A DNA stretch of 64,000 nucleotides from Oscarella lobularis (Eukaryota; Porifera; Homoscleromorpha; Homosclerophorida; Oscarellidae). The notes beneath the pieces are model-generated. The model did no database searches, was not told the origin of the DNA, and saw only the letters and a program-made list of their open reading frames with translations. A program made the position numbers and the translations under genes. Below are positions 35,101 through 45,759 of the stretch, piece after piece (the stretch's first letter is position 1; every line of letters begins with the position of its first letter). Location of the stretch: NCBI RefSeq assembly GCF_947507565.1, contig NC_089185.1, forward strand, positions 1,302,001 to 1,366,000. Reading direction: 5' to 3'.

Positions 35101-38100
35101 CGACGGGCATCCCTCGAGAAGAAAACCGAGCTCCTTGAACGGTTCGTCGTTCCAAAATTTGGACACGATCTCTTTGAATAGATTTTCGGGGAGAGACGTT
35201 CCGTCTTCGAGATGCGCTTTGATAGCAGCTTCGTCCTCGGATAGTTCGATACCTTCGTTGTCACCTGCTCCAGATATTGATTGAGATGGTCAATGATTGA
35301 GTCTGTCTGTATACCTGCTTGTTCTTCTTCTTCTGGATCTGCTTCTTCGTCAGGCTCGATTCTTTTGCCTGTCTTTCTCATGAGAATTTCCTGCAAATGG
35401 TCGCGAAACGATACGTGGAATATTCCGAGTTTTGTCGCCAGTTCGCGACCCCTCTCCGTCTTGCCGGAACCCTTCGCTCCCAAAAGAAACAGCCGCAACG
35501 GCGGAATCTAAAGAGAAAAGAATCGCCAATAAAGGAAAATGTCTGCACCAACGCGCACAAACCTTGGGATTCATATACGCCACGGGTCGCCTCATAAACT
35601 TCTCCTTCGCCTCCTGCGACGAAAACTGATAGACCATCTCCCGATACTTGCACGCCAGCTCGGGACTGCCCGGCCAAAGAACTCCGCGCTCTTTTAACGC
35701 AACAGGACAATAGTTCTTCGTGCAGCCCCACGGTTTCGTTTCCTTCAGCGCGTCGCCTTCGCTGCCGTTGCCGTCCTCTTCATCGTCGCCGCCGCCGTTA
35801 TCGTCTTCGTTCTCGTCGTCTTCGACGATGCGCTGCGCTTCGACGTCCTCTTCGTCTTCCTGTTCGTCCTCTTGCGTGTACTCGCGAGGGGCGTACGCAA
35901 AACGAGCTGGGGAGAGAGAGAGAGGAAGAAAGGGGGCCCCCCGTTAATTACGTATCGCTTTTTCGTGGTCTCGTTTTACCGTCTATGACCTCCGTTACGT
36001 CGCTCAAGTTCTTGTACAACACGTCGATGGGGATCGGATCGATTGCCGAGCCCTTGATCACTTGAGACAGAGCGCTCCACGCGGAATCAAACTGAGATTT
36101 CTTTTTCTCGTATTCCAAAGTAAGAGCGTCTCGTGGCGGTAAAGAGAGATCCTAAAAAAACCCTCATTGGCGAGAGTCAAGGAACTAGAGTACCGTATCC
36201 ACCTGCTGTTCTCCTGTCATTTCGCCCAGCCGATCCTTTCCCTCATCGACACCGTTCGCTTCTCTGTATCGCATAATGAGCTCTCGACCGGACGGGCTCA
36301 GATCACGCAGCCAAAGGACGTCGTCCGGCATAGCACTCTTCATTTCAGAGAGCAGCAACCACTGCTCTTTATTGCGCGGAAAGCCGTCGATTACCCAACG
36401 ACCAAACCTAAAGGGTAGATACGTAGAGCCTCTAACGTACAAACGCTACTCTATAGAGCCTCTCTTACCAAGGCATACTCTTGTCTTCTCGTTTAAAATG
36501 CGTATCGTGGACGTCTACGATTCCACCCTTGACCGCTTCCACTAACATGGCATCGGTAACAGGCGTCTCGATCTTCTCGGCTTCGGCCATTGTTTTCTCC
36601 ACAGCGGCCAACACGTCGGGGTGCTCGGCCGTTATCTCAGGCAAACTAATTCCAGAACTTTCCGCCTCACTGACAATGCCACCTTTTGGGGTGGGACAAC
36701 AAATACAATATCAACAGCAACGCGTGCGACGTTCCTCTCACCGTCTTCCTGTTGAGCTTGAGCTTGGGCTTGAGCTTGTGCCTGTTTGGCCGCTTCGGCG
36801 GCAATGACCACTTGTATGGCATTGTTTATTGCTTCTTCCCTCGCCTTGGCCAGCTGCTCGTCTCGCGCCGCCTGCCAGAGCGGCTTCACCAATTCGTCCG
36901 GATCAAGCAACTAAAAAAATTAAATATTAGGTAAATTGCATCCTGCCTTCTATCTTTTGCACCTTTGCGTTGTAGTGCTCGGCCAAAGCGCGAGCAAGCG
37001 TCGTCTTACCCGACAGGTGAGGACCGACGACGGCAATTTTGCAGGGAACAAGAGGCTGAGGAGGAGCAATGTAGAACCTCGGATCGTCGCGAAACGATTT
37101 CAAAGCGGCTTCGGACGACAAGCAATAGATCTTGTCTAAAAAACTAGAAGCAAATACGAATATAAAACATGAAAGAATCGTTCCTTTGCTTACCTCACTG
37201 AATATTTCGTCCTTCCCTTCACGAGATTCCCCTTCTTTAGCTCGACTGGACAATATCTTTTCCACCGACTCAATCTCCATCTGTAACCACCGGCAACCAA
37301 ATTCGAGCTAGCCAAATTTCGCAACATTTCGTCGTCGTCGACGTCGTCTTCGTCGTCTTCGTTCTCTTCACCTTCGTGATCATCGCTCACAAGCGAATGG
37401 ACTGTGTACGAAGGATGGAGAACCATGCTGTGAAGCTTGTATACGAGTTGCTATATCAACAGCACTTCCCCAAAAGGCAGACAAAATCCACACTAATCCC
37501 CTTTACTCTAAATATTTCGCTTTCCGTCTGATTTGCGTCTAATTCGATGAGTTTTTGCCGATCCCAGGCTGCCATGAAGTCTTCGACTTTCTGCAGGACG
37601 TTATCCTTGTACCATTGGGTGGCCTCTTTGATGGATGCAGCCATTTCCTTTGGTTGCTTGACGAGTCGACCTATCACACTCTCGGGAAGCATCTCGACAG
37701 GAAGAGGATCGTTCTTATAAAAAAGAGCCCCCTCAGTAAAACGTTCGAAATTCGCCCCCTTTTCTCTTACTTCTATCGGTTCTTTATTTATTGATCGCAA
37801 GTTCTCCGCATCTACATCGTCGTCTTCTTTGTCGTCCTCATCCGATATTTCTTCAGATCCGTCGACGTCACTAGCGTCGTCGTCTCTTTTCTCGTCCGCC
37901 GACGAGTGGCTATCTTTTCCGTACGACGTATTCGTTTCTGGATCGACGAGAACGCCAAGACGTCTCCCCATCAGATCGCCATCGGGAATCTTTATAAGAA
38001 TCAATAACTAGGGTGGGTTGCAGTTCGAGCGTTTGCTCGACTCACTCTCAGATTGATAACAAAGTCTGGTTTCACTCTCAAATCTTGAACGAATGCGAGC

Positions 38101-38734
38101 TGTTCGTCAATGCTCACCCAATCGTCGCACTTACACGGCAACCCGTCCAACACATAACCTAAACAGAAGAAAATATAGGTATAGTAACGAATGCAATAAT
38201 TCGTAAAACGTACCATAGTGTGCCACTTTATTTGACTCCAGTTTCGATATCAACGCCTCTACAGCAAGATGCTCAGGTACAACTTCTCCTTTGAGCAGGA
38301 GATCTTCACACTAGTGGGGAAGTTCCGCGTGAAAAAATTCAAGGAAGACCTAAATTTACAGTACCTTCTTTCCGATTTCCGTTTCGTTGCGAATGTTTTC
38401 TGCAATAGCCGAGGCCCCTTTAGAAATGCAACGTTTCGTTGTGAAACCAAGCTTCAGCGTTCTTACAGTCGACGTATTCGCAGCGCTGCGACACGGCGAT
38501 TCGACGCGCCAGTTGCGTTTTTCCGGCCCCCTGACAGAAGGACTGCGCTGAAAAAGCTACCAATCGTCCGTTGATAACGCACCGGTTTGCCTAAGATGAG
38601 AAAGCACGTCGGCTTTGACGAAATCGCCTTCAAATCGGACTGAAACGAAAAGGATCATGTTGCTTGTTCTATTAGAACAAACTCGCGTAGCATACCTCGT
38701 TCGCTTTGGTGCGAGAAAGCGAAGTCTCGGCCAT
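32189..38734 (-). CDS. AK9: Adenylate kinase 9-like multidomain nucleotide kinase
   Basis: Very large nucleoside mono/diphosphate kinase of the AK9 type, with many short introns. The start at 38732-38734 gives MAETSLSRTKANE. Four P-loops are visible: GKPGAGKTQLARRIA (near 38530), GPHLSGKTTLARALA (near 37010), GAKGSGKTERGREL (near 35470) and GPPKSGKTT (near 34040). Each is followed by kinase-like segments such as YVLDGLPCK, FGRWVIDGFPRNKEQ and YVLDGFPCTKNQ. Between them are repeated YCPVxL modules and very acidic Glu/Asp linkers (34540-34700, 35730-35880, 37320-37390, 37800-37870). The C-terminus, ELQGYCPVTYLEGSKRYEG, SALLYVGYHLKG and EYTRMKYKKKLAAFEEHCQ, matches the AK9 end. The stop is at 32189-32191, just 83 bases from the Roco start. 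Individual exon borders were only partly placed. Confidence 0.87.
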
Positions 38735-38862
38735 TATCGAAATGTTACGTCGGGTTGCCAAGGTCCCCGAGTGTGCATGCGCGCGCGGCAGTCAAGGACA
38801 CGTGCAACACAACAACAATTTGTGTAAAGATTTATAGATCGATTAGTAAACTTAGTTCTCTT

Positions 38863-41439
38863 TTATCTCTGTTTATTTGTACGGAGCGAAATAATTATGT
38901 CGCGCAGTTCGCGACGTTTCTGGGTAACAAGTTGGTTAACGTCGAACCACTTCCGAAGCGCTATAGGAAAACTGTAGTCTTGAATCGGACTCTAAATAGC
39001 AAAAAAATGAGCATTACGTTGCGATCGACATTAGCGTACCTTGAAAAAGCTTTCCACAAATTGGCAGAGAAAAATACCGCAGTCACAAGAATTGGGTTGC
39101 TGGGGCACCTAATCTCAAGCACATTCCCTGACGTTCACACTGATTTATCAACGTGCTTTTACTTTAGGAGAACTCAAGGGTAGGTTTTTCGGGGTGAACT
39201 TGACCGGAGTCCTTCCAGAGCGTAGCTCCCACTCTTTTGTCAAATACCTACGTTGCAAGGAGATAAAAACTAAAAAAACTAAACTATACAGCGAAACTTA
39301 CATTCGAATAGATTGGGAGAGGGTAAATCGTCCCGAAGTGTACATAGAATCAAAGTGCAATAAACAGGGCCTAAGTGAATGAAACTCCCCCCTTGACAAC
39401 AAGTGCGCGTAACTTCTCTAGTCTACCTCTTCTCCAAAGGAAGCGAAGGGCCCTTATCGTCATCAGATCGCTGTTTTTTGGATTTCTTAGACGGACTATC
39501 GAACGAGATATTGATATCGAACGAAGAAGAGGAACCAGGGTCTCGATACGACCGACGCTGTAATAAACAGAACAGATTGAACGTCACGGAAACGACGACA
39601 CTAATCTATTTCGTGATACCTTATTGCTAGTCTCGACGACGACCTCCTCGATTTCCATTGCGGCTGATCCCTCGTCAGAAGGAAAGTCTTTTTCCGCAAA
39701 TTTTATTCCGACGTCTTCGGCGGACGCCGCCGCGTCTTCAGGTTCCGCAAGGGATAGAAAAAAATCGCTGGGGTCCGAGTCCATTTCCACCTCCGCTTCT
39801 GTGGTTTTGCTCTGACGCTTTGCAGGCGAAGCCGAACTGGATTTATCGTCGTCGATTTCCCCGACGAGATACGGATAGCAAATGACGTAGACAGACCAAT
39901 GTGAATTGCTATTCCAAAGAATTACGGGTGGTCACGGGGGGGGGGAGAACTGACCTGGTGTTGGCCGGAATGACGAGAAAATCCTTTGAAAAAACGTCGA
40001 CCTTTCTCGTCCATCGCGACAAGCTGTTGTGAAGAATTTCATAATCGTCGACCCTGCAACGACAGTAAGGACTACCGCAGAGAAACCGGTATCAAACCGA
40101 CTCTTTGTCCTTTCGCTTTGCCCTGCTACTGAGTCGTAAGCCCGCTTGCAACTTTTGGCAGAAGAACGTGCTGAATATGTGGGTTCGAGATCGCTGTTCG
40201 TCGGTGAGCTCGTTGTCAAATAGGTACCTAAGGAAGGAGATTTGTGCACAAGCACTAAAGTTCCCACTCTGCTCTCACGTTAGATAGAAATTGATGATGT
40301 TATCATTGAGCCAGGAGGACTCATCCAGAGAATCCAAATCGATGGACTTCAACTCAATAGCTCCGGATGAGGGTTCCACTTGGGGCATATACCTTAGAAT
40401 TCTGTAAAAAAACATCACGTCGTGCGTGCGTAAATAAGAAGGCAGGCAAGAACATTTCATCAGCTGATCGAGGAGGGTTGTAGCTTCTAGAAACTTCTTG
40501 CTTCCTGGGCGCTGGCGCTGGCCGAGGCGACACCTCGCGTCGTTCTATTTAGAAGAATAAGTGAGTGATAATAATCTAGTAGCCGAGTGCCGTCGTTCAA
40601 ACCGTCATTTCGAAGTTGTCGAAATGCTACTGCAAAAAGCTGCTGCGACTGCGAGACTCTGTGAGGATTCAAGTCACGACAGGCGGCGAACGCTTTTCTA
40701 AATTCGTCTTTACTATAAAAGAAAAAGAGAATGAAATTTTCAAAACGTCGACGCCGTTGCCGTTCGCTTACGAGAGATCCTCCAAGAAATCAACGGAGCG
40801 TTGACTAGACATGCCGGCCAATACCTAATGACAAATCTCGTTATCTATCTAAGCGATTGCTCGTTCACTTGCCGACTCTTCCAGTAAAGATATAACCGGG
40901 TCTCTTGGTCTTTGAGCGAACATCAGCATGCAGTGCTTCTTCACAAAATCTGGCACAACAAGTCTAAAAACGCGACAAAACTATATATTAGATAAGTATT
41001 ACTTCTGTCTTCTGGATCATAGAGATGTCGAGTAGTGTCCATGTAGAGAGTTTCACGCATCTGTTGAGCAAACTCAGAGTCGGTCTGAAAAACAATGAAG
41101 CAGCCGTCCTCTGCGCTACTGACTCGTAAATTAGTCTAGTAAAAAAGTTGAGATTTCAACGTGCACTAATTTGGACAGCACCTTCCAGACGCGAAGTCTG
41201 CGAAAAGGAATCTTCATAGATTTACTTGCAACAACAATTCCGACGTCAGTCATGTACGATATCTTCATTTCATCTCTGGTTATCTAGATAGAGAATCCTT
41301 CGATAGGGCCATTACACGGTTACGACGTCTTCGCACGGTTAAGTTATGAATGGGCTCCAATTTCATGTTGCCCACGAGAAAAGCGGCGGCTTCGATTGTC
41401 GTCACGTCGATTCGTTCCTCCTGTGTCGACGTCGTCGTT

Positions 41440-41477
<38 letters not shown>

Positions 41478-42975
41478 GTTCAGCGACGATGGTTCGGGTG
41501 TTCTTTGCGTCGTCGTTTTTCGGGGAATTCGATATGATGACAAATCGGCGTGTTTCGCGTGAGGCGCTTCAAAGTCGTCGTCGTCGTCGTCGTCGTCGAG
41601 GTCGCGTCGCTGAATCGTAAAAAAACGCGCAAGTGAATTTAAGGACTTCTATGGAATATGCGCTTACACTTTCCCCCCTGCCACTGCTGTTCTTCTTGCT
41701 ACTACTTCCACTCAAATTGGCGACCGGTTTTGAATCTTCGTCATCGCTCGACAGCAAAACTAAAAAGCGCAAGTCAGAAAAAAAAACTCACTAGTAAAAG
41801 ACGAGCGAGTCCTCCTTGCCTGGCATATCAGCCGTTCCTCGGCCATCCAACGATTCGAATGCTAACAAACCGCCGCCTCAGTATTAACTATTCAAACACA
41901 CAAGCCAATTATACGGATTACCAATCTTTGAAATTGTCCTCCGTCGTGTACTCCTAAGACCATAAGTGCCAAAAGCCGAAGTAGGAGCAGTAGCATTCCG
42001 AGTCGCCTTTGGTACTCGAAGCGTAACGTTGGATAAAGCTGGCACTGATGGATCACCGTAAAAACCCCTCGCCTTCGAACGACGGATGGGAGATCGCGGG
42101 GTCGCAAGTGGCTTCAAGTTAGGCTTGCCAAAGTAGGGCGAGTCGAAAAAGCCTAAAAAACGGGAAAGCGTTACTAAGCGACACCGCTATCAGACTCATT
42201 CTCTGCCTGGAAATTTGCTTTCTTTCCGTTTCTCTGGCATCGAAGGGGGGCTATATAACAAACGAGATACATGGAGTGGTGCTTTTTTCTTTTATCGTAC
42301 CTTGGTCTCGCTAAACTGTCGGTTTCCGGTGATACACGTACGTCCTTCTTGCGATTGGCGACGCGACTGCCAATTCTGCTATTCGTCTTAGTCGTCGCTC
42401 CCAAAAGCACTTGTGGAGCGCGCGTCTTTGCTCCCGATATGCATCCGTTGTCGTCGTCGTTCGCTTCGATCAAACACGTAGCGAGAGGCTTTTCAAACGT
42501 TCGATTCCGAATCTATAAAAATTCGGTTATAATTAATTAAAATGTTATATAATCGAGCCTTTTCCGGTGTTTCTGGTATTGACTTGAGCCTGTCGTTCTT
42601 GTACATATCAAGTGGAGTCGAGTGACGGAGATTTCCCGCCGATTTTTGCTACAAAATCGACCGCCGTTTCGGCAAATGCACCTGAAAATTTTACGTCGTC
42701 CTCACTAAGTTTCCCCTTTTCGAGATGGGGTCGTCCTCCGGTATCTCTAAAGCTACGACGCCACTAAAAAGAGACAGCGTCGTTCAAAGAGACTGGCTTG
42801 TCTCGTCGCATTTTTTTTTTACAATTTCACGACAGACGACTTGTGTTGCTTTCTCTTTTTCGCACCGCGACGAATCACAACTTCACTCCCTAACGATGAG
42901 TTATTACGTCAACTTCGGAATGGTTTCCTCGCCACCTTCGCGCAGATCGCGGTCGAAATCGTGAGAAGACGCCAT
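38863..42975 (-). CDS. SENP6/7-type SUMO protease
   Basis: C48-family cysteine protease that trims poly-SUMO chains; probably nuclear. The catalytic core is split over several exons: SIDLDSLDESSWLNDNIINFYL (near 40290-40350), catalytic His in HWSVYVICYP (near 39902), Asp in PCLLHFDSMYTSGRF (near 39350), then YLTKEWELR and the Cys in VPQQPNSCDCGIFLCQFVESFFK (near 39080). The C-terminal exon has LRKWFDVNQLVTQKRRELRDII and stops at 38863-38865. A long acidic/Ser insertion between His and Asp (39470-39870) is the hallmark of SENP6/7. Upstream exons contain EAAAFLVGNMKLEPIHNL, MKISYMTDVGIVV and LVVPDFVKKHCMLMF, plus a threonine run from a trinucleotide repeat (41430-41475). The N-terminus (beyond about 42480) and the start near 42975 are uncertain. 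Confidence 0.85.
41425..41475. repeat. GTC/ACG trinucleotide repeat in the SENP-like gene
   Basis: A run of GTC triplets on the plus strand, interrupted by one GTT, reads as about 14-15 threonines in the minus-strand protein (ATTTTT...ST). A second, shorter run of the same kind at 41575-41600 gives aspartates in the frame of the neighbouring codons. Confidence 0.85.
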
Positions 42976-43167
42976 GTTCCTCTTAGCGCACTTTAGCTCA
43001 TATAAAGGAATTTCCGCGGCGGTTCTGGCATCTCCTATGTAATTTTTATTGTGTTTGGAGATTTTCACAGACATTACATTTCGCGATAAGCTCAAATTAA
43101 ATTCCAGCGAAAATTCATACCGTTATGTCGTAACAAGGAACGGTAACAAAGTGGCGCGTTAGTGCAC
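42976..43167. other. Short intergenic gap between IDUA and the SENP-like gene
   Basis: Same-strand gap of about 190 bases. It should contain the 3' end of IDUA and the promoter of the protease gene. Nothing else was seen. Confidence 0.4.
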
Positions 43168-45105
43168 TCAAAACAAAATTCTAATCGAAGCTACGTCCGA
43201 CTGTAAGCCTTCTCTACCCCAATAATCCATAGCCGATACTTTGTAGTATACGGTCGTTCCACTGGAAATTCCAGGCACTCGATGAGAAAACAGCGTCGAT
43301 AAGGACTCCTCCTTTCCTTCTGTAGCTTTAGCATATGGACCTGACTCGCTCTTCACTGAATACAGCACAGCAAATTTTAAGAGGCAACGCGACGGAACGT
43401 CGTCCCAAATGACGAGTAGTTCATTCCGATAGACCTGATGTAGTCTAACGTTCTCAACCTTGGGCGGAGACGCCGTCGGTTTGGAGCAAAAATGATAGAA
43501 ACTCACAGACGGATAAGGCATATCAACAGAGGTCTCCCACGTCATGTCTCGACTAACGTTCACGACCGACGGTCCCTCCAATCGAACGGGATCCTGATTC
43601 ATTCTCATTTGGTCGAGGAGATCGTCCGGCGGAAAGAAAGGCGAACCGCCGTTCGTCCAAACGCTCAGCGGATTTCCGTGACTATTGTCGAGGCGATAGT
43701 GAACGAAGACGAGACTAGCGAGATCGACGTCGCTGAGCGAGCGTACGTCGAGAACGAGGCGAACTTGAGCGTCGAGACTCGAATTAATGGGAACCGTGTC
43801 GTTGCTGTTGTACACGATAATTCCTAGTTGGAAACTGTCCCATGATTCCGACTGGGGTACGTGGCGCGACGCTATCAAGCCAACGCGACTGTCGTTCCCC
43901 ACGCTACTACCGTCGCTTCCCGTCACCGCGCCATCCAACTGAAATTCTCCTAATAGAGACAGAAGTCCCATGACACTAGCCACGGGCTTGCGAATCATCT
44001 CAATGCTCTTTGGCTTCGTGTCGTTCATCTGAAAGCGAACGTTCAACGTGCGCTGATCGAAGAAGTCGGCCGGACCGAAATTCAAAAAACCGTTGTCGTT
44101 ACTAAGCAACGCGTAGGGATACTTCGAAGGAAGCAGGCTCTGATGCTGGGCGATGATTTTAACGACGACGGCGGCATAACGAGCGTCGGCTCTCCAATCC
44201 TCGCTCCTATCCCATCCGACCAACGGATCCGCTTCGTCGTTATAGATCGGAACCGTACAAAGTTGGGGATACTTTTCACATATCTGATCCATCGTAGCCA
44301 TACTCGCCTCTAATATGTCCATAGACTGCCCGCCGCCTTTTCGATGAAACGATATGAAATCGATTCGACCGCCCTTCGTCTTCGTGAAATAATTCACGCC
44401 GTTCACCAAGTGATCGAACAGACCCCAGCAGATCTTCGAGAAGTTCGAGTCGCGACAACTTCCGCCCGGTCCGCCGAGCACGAGCGACGAATCGGCGGCA
44501 CGGAGACCCTCGGAGCAAGCGTCATAATAGTTCATGAAACCTTCGACGGTGATGTTGAGCGTGTCGAAGTCCTTGTGATCGGGCTCGTTCCACGTTTCGA
44601 AATTCCACGTTCGAACGTCGTCGATTCCGTAGCGACGAATGTATCGAGTCGCTAGCTGTTCGACGAGGTTTTTCCATTCGACGACTTGGCTGTCGTCGTC
44701 GAACGACGTGAATCGACTCGACGGATTGCCCATCAGTTCGAAGCCGGGTTTCAAACCGTTCTCGTGCAAGAGGTCGAGGAATTGATCGAGATGGGTGAAA
44801 TTGTACGCGTAGGCGGTGCCCACTTTGGATGACGTCACGAGATCGAGAAGCCAATGGACTCGCACTTGACTTATAGCTCGATTGGGTAGAGCGCCGATGT
44901 AGATGAGATTCTGTCGTTCGTCTTCGGCGAGATCGTAGCCGTTGGCCGATTCGTGCGGCAAGGGCGGACAGAATCCCGTGCTGCGCCAAAAGTGGTGCAG
45001 CGTCGACACCGTTCGGCTAGCGTTCGCCGTCACTTGAAACGAATCGAGTGCATATGAACGGAGAACGGTTAAAAACAGAAGGGCGAAGCTACAGAACAGG
45101 CTCAT
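43168..45105 (-). CDS. IDUA: Alpha-L-iduronidase, single exon
   Basis: Lysosomal GH39 glycosidase that removes alpha-L-iduronic acid from dermatan and heparan sulfate. It is one uninterrupted frame of 645 residues, close to the human length. The N-terminal signal peptide is MSLFCSFALLFLTVLRSYA. Family landmarks are STLHHFWRSTGFCPPLPH, QVRVHWLLDLV, TWNEPDHKDF with acid/base Glu174, IDFISFHRKGGG, VPIYNDEADPLVGW with nucleophile Glu291, and YPYALLSNDNGFL. The spacing of the two glutamates (117) equals that in the human enzyme (182 and 299). The C-terminal beta part ends in KVSAMDYWGREG. Several N-x-S/T sites fit a glycosylated lysosomal protein. The lack of introns contrasts with all large neighbours. 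Confidence 0.96.
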   Translation of the reverse strand: MSLFCSFALLFLTVLRSYALDSFQVTANASRTVSTLHHFWRSTGFCPPLPHESANGYDLAEDERQNLIYIGALPNRAISQVRVHWLLDLVTSSKVGTAYAYNFTHLDQFLDLLHENGLKPGFELMGNPSSRFTSFDDDSQVVEWKNLVEQLATRYIRRYGIDDVRTWNFETWNEPDHKDFDTLNITVEGFMNYYDACSEGLRAADSSLVLGGPGGSCRDSNFSKICWGLFDHLVNGVNYFTKTKGGRIDFISFHRKGGGQSMDILEASMATMDQICEKYPQLCTVPIYNDEADPLVGWDRSEDWRADARYAAVVVKIIAQHQSLLPSKYPYALLSNDNGFLNFGPADFFDQRTLNVRFQMNDTKPKSIEMIRKPVASVMGLLSLLGEFQLDGAVTGSDGSSVGNDSRVGLIASRHVPQSESWDSFQLGIIVYNSNDTVPINSSLDAQVRLVLDVRSLSDVDLASLVFVHYRLDNSHGNPLSVWTNGGSPFFPPDDLLDQMRMNQDPVRLEGPSVVNVSRDMTWETSVDMPYPSVSFYHFCSKPTASPPKVENVRLHQVYRNELLVIWDDVPSRCLLKFAVLYSVKSESGPYAKATEGKEESLSTLFSHRVPGISSGTTVYYKVSAMDYWGREGLQSDVASIRILF

Positions 45106-45759
45106 TTCACCGATTCAAACGTCCCGGATTTTAGACCCCCCGTATGCGTACGCTACTTGCGCAGGCAGGGCGGACTTTTTCAAATGCGCATGGGATTACG
45201 ATTCACCCGGGACATTTCCGTCAGTGCCTGCGCAATAATTTCAAGTTCCAACTGTCAAGTTCTGGTCAAACTCTCCCGACTCGGACTCACTCCCCCGAAG
45301 TTAGATGGCCTCGAAACTGCTCGAAGAAGGTACATGTATGAACTTGCTATGAACTTGCTCTCGCGCCGTTGTTCGAGTTTCTCGTTCGAGTAGAAGTTCC
45401 ATCCCTACCCGTTGTTGATCGAACTCTTTGTTTGAGCCAAGTTGTAATCCGATCTGATTCTCTGTACACTGTACAGTGTACTAACAAATAACGACTCGGA
45501 GCTAGGCAGTGACGATCGATGACGCAACCGCGTGACTAACCGCATGTTGGGGCCCCACCTAGGACAATTGTGAAATGCTCGTAGGCAAAAAGATATGTAC
45601 TAACTGTCTGTTGTATGTGAGCCCAACAAGCCGACGCGATTCGCTCAACACCCGTTCAAGTTAATAACTGAATGCTTGGTTTTGGGGTTGCGCTGTAACG
45701 CAGTTACGCTTGTGAGAATTTAGCAGAAATGCGTATATAATACTTTCTCATTTTCTAGT
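45106..45759. other. Intergenic between IDUA and the Ig-kinase gene
   Basis: Divergent genes flank this stretch. It may contain the 5' exon of the plus-strand gene, which could not be identified. It holds a perfect 18-base palindrome at 45464-45481 (GTACACTGTACAGTGTAC). Confidence 0.4.
45464..45481. repeat. Perfect 18-base palindrome
   Basis: GTACACTGTACAGTGTAC equals its own reverse complement. It lies in the intergenic space between two divergent genes; a protein binding site is possible, but nothing else supports that. Confidence 0.8.
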
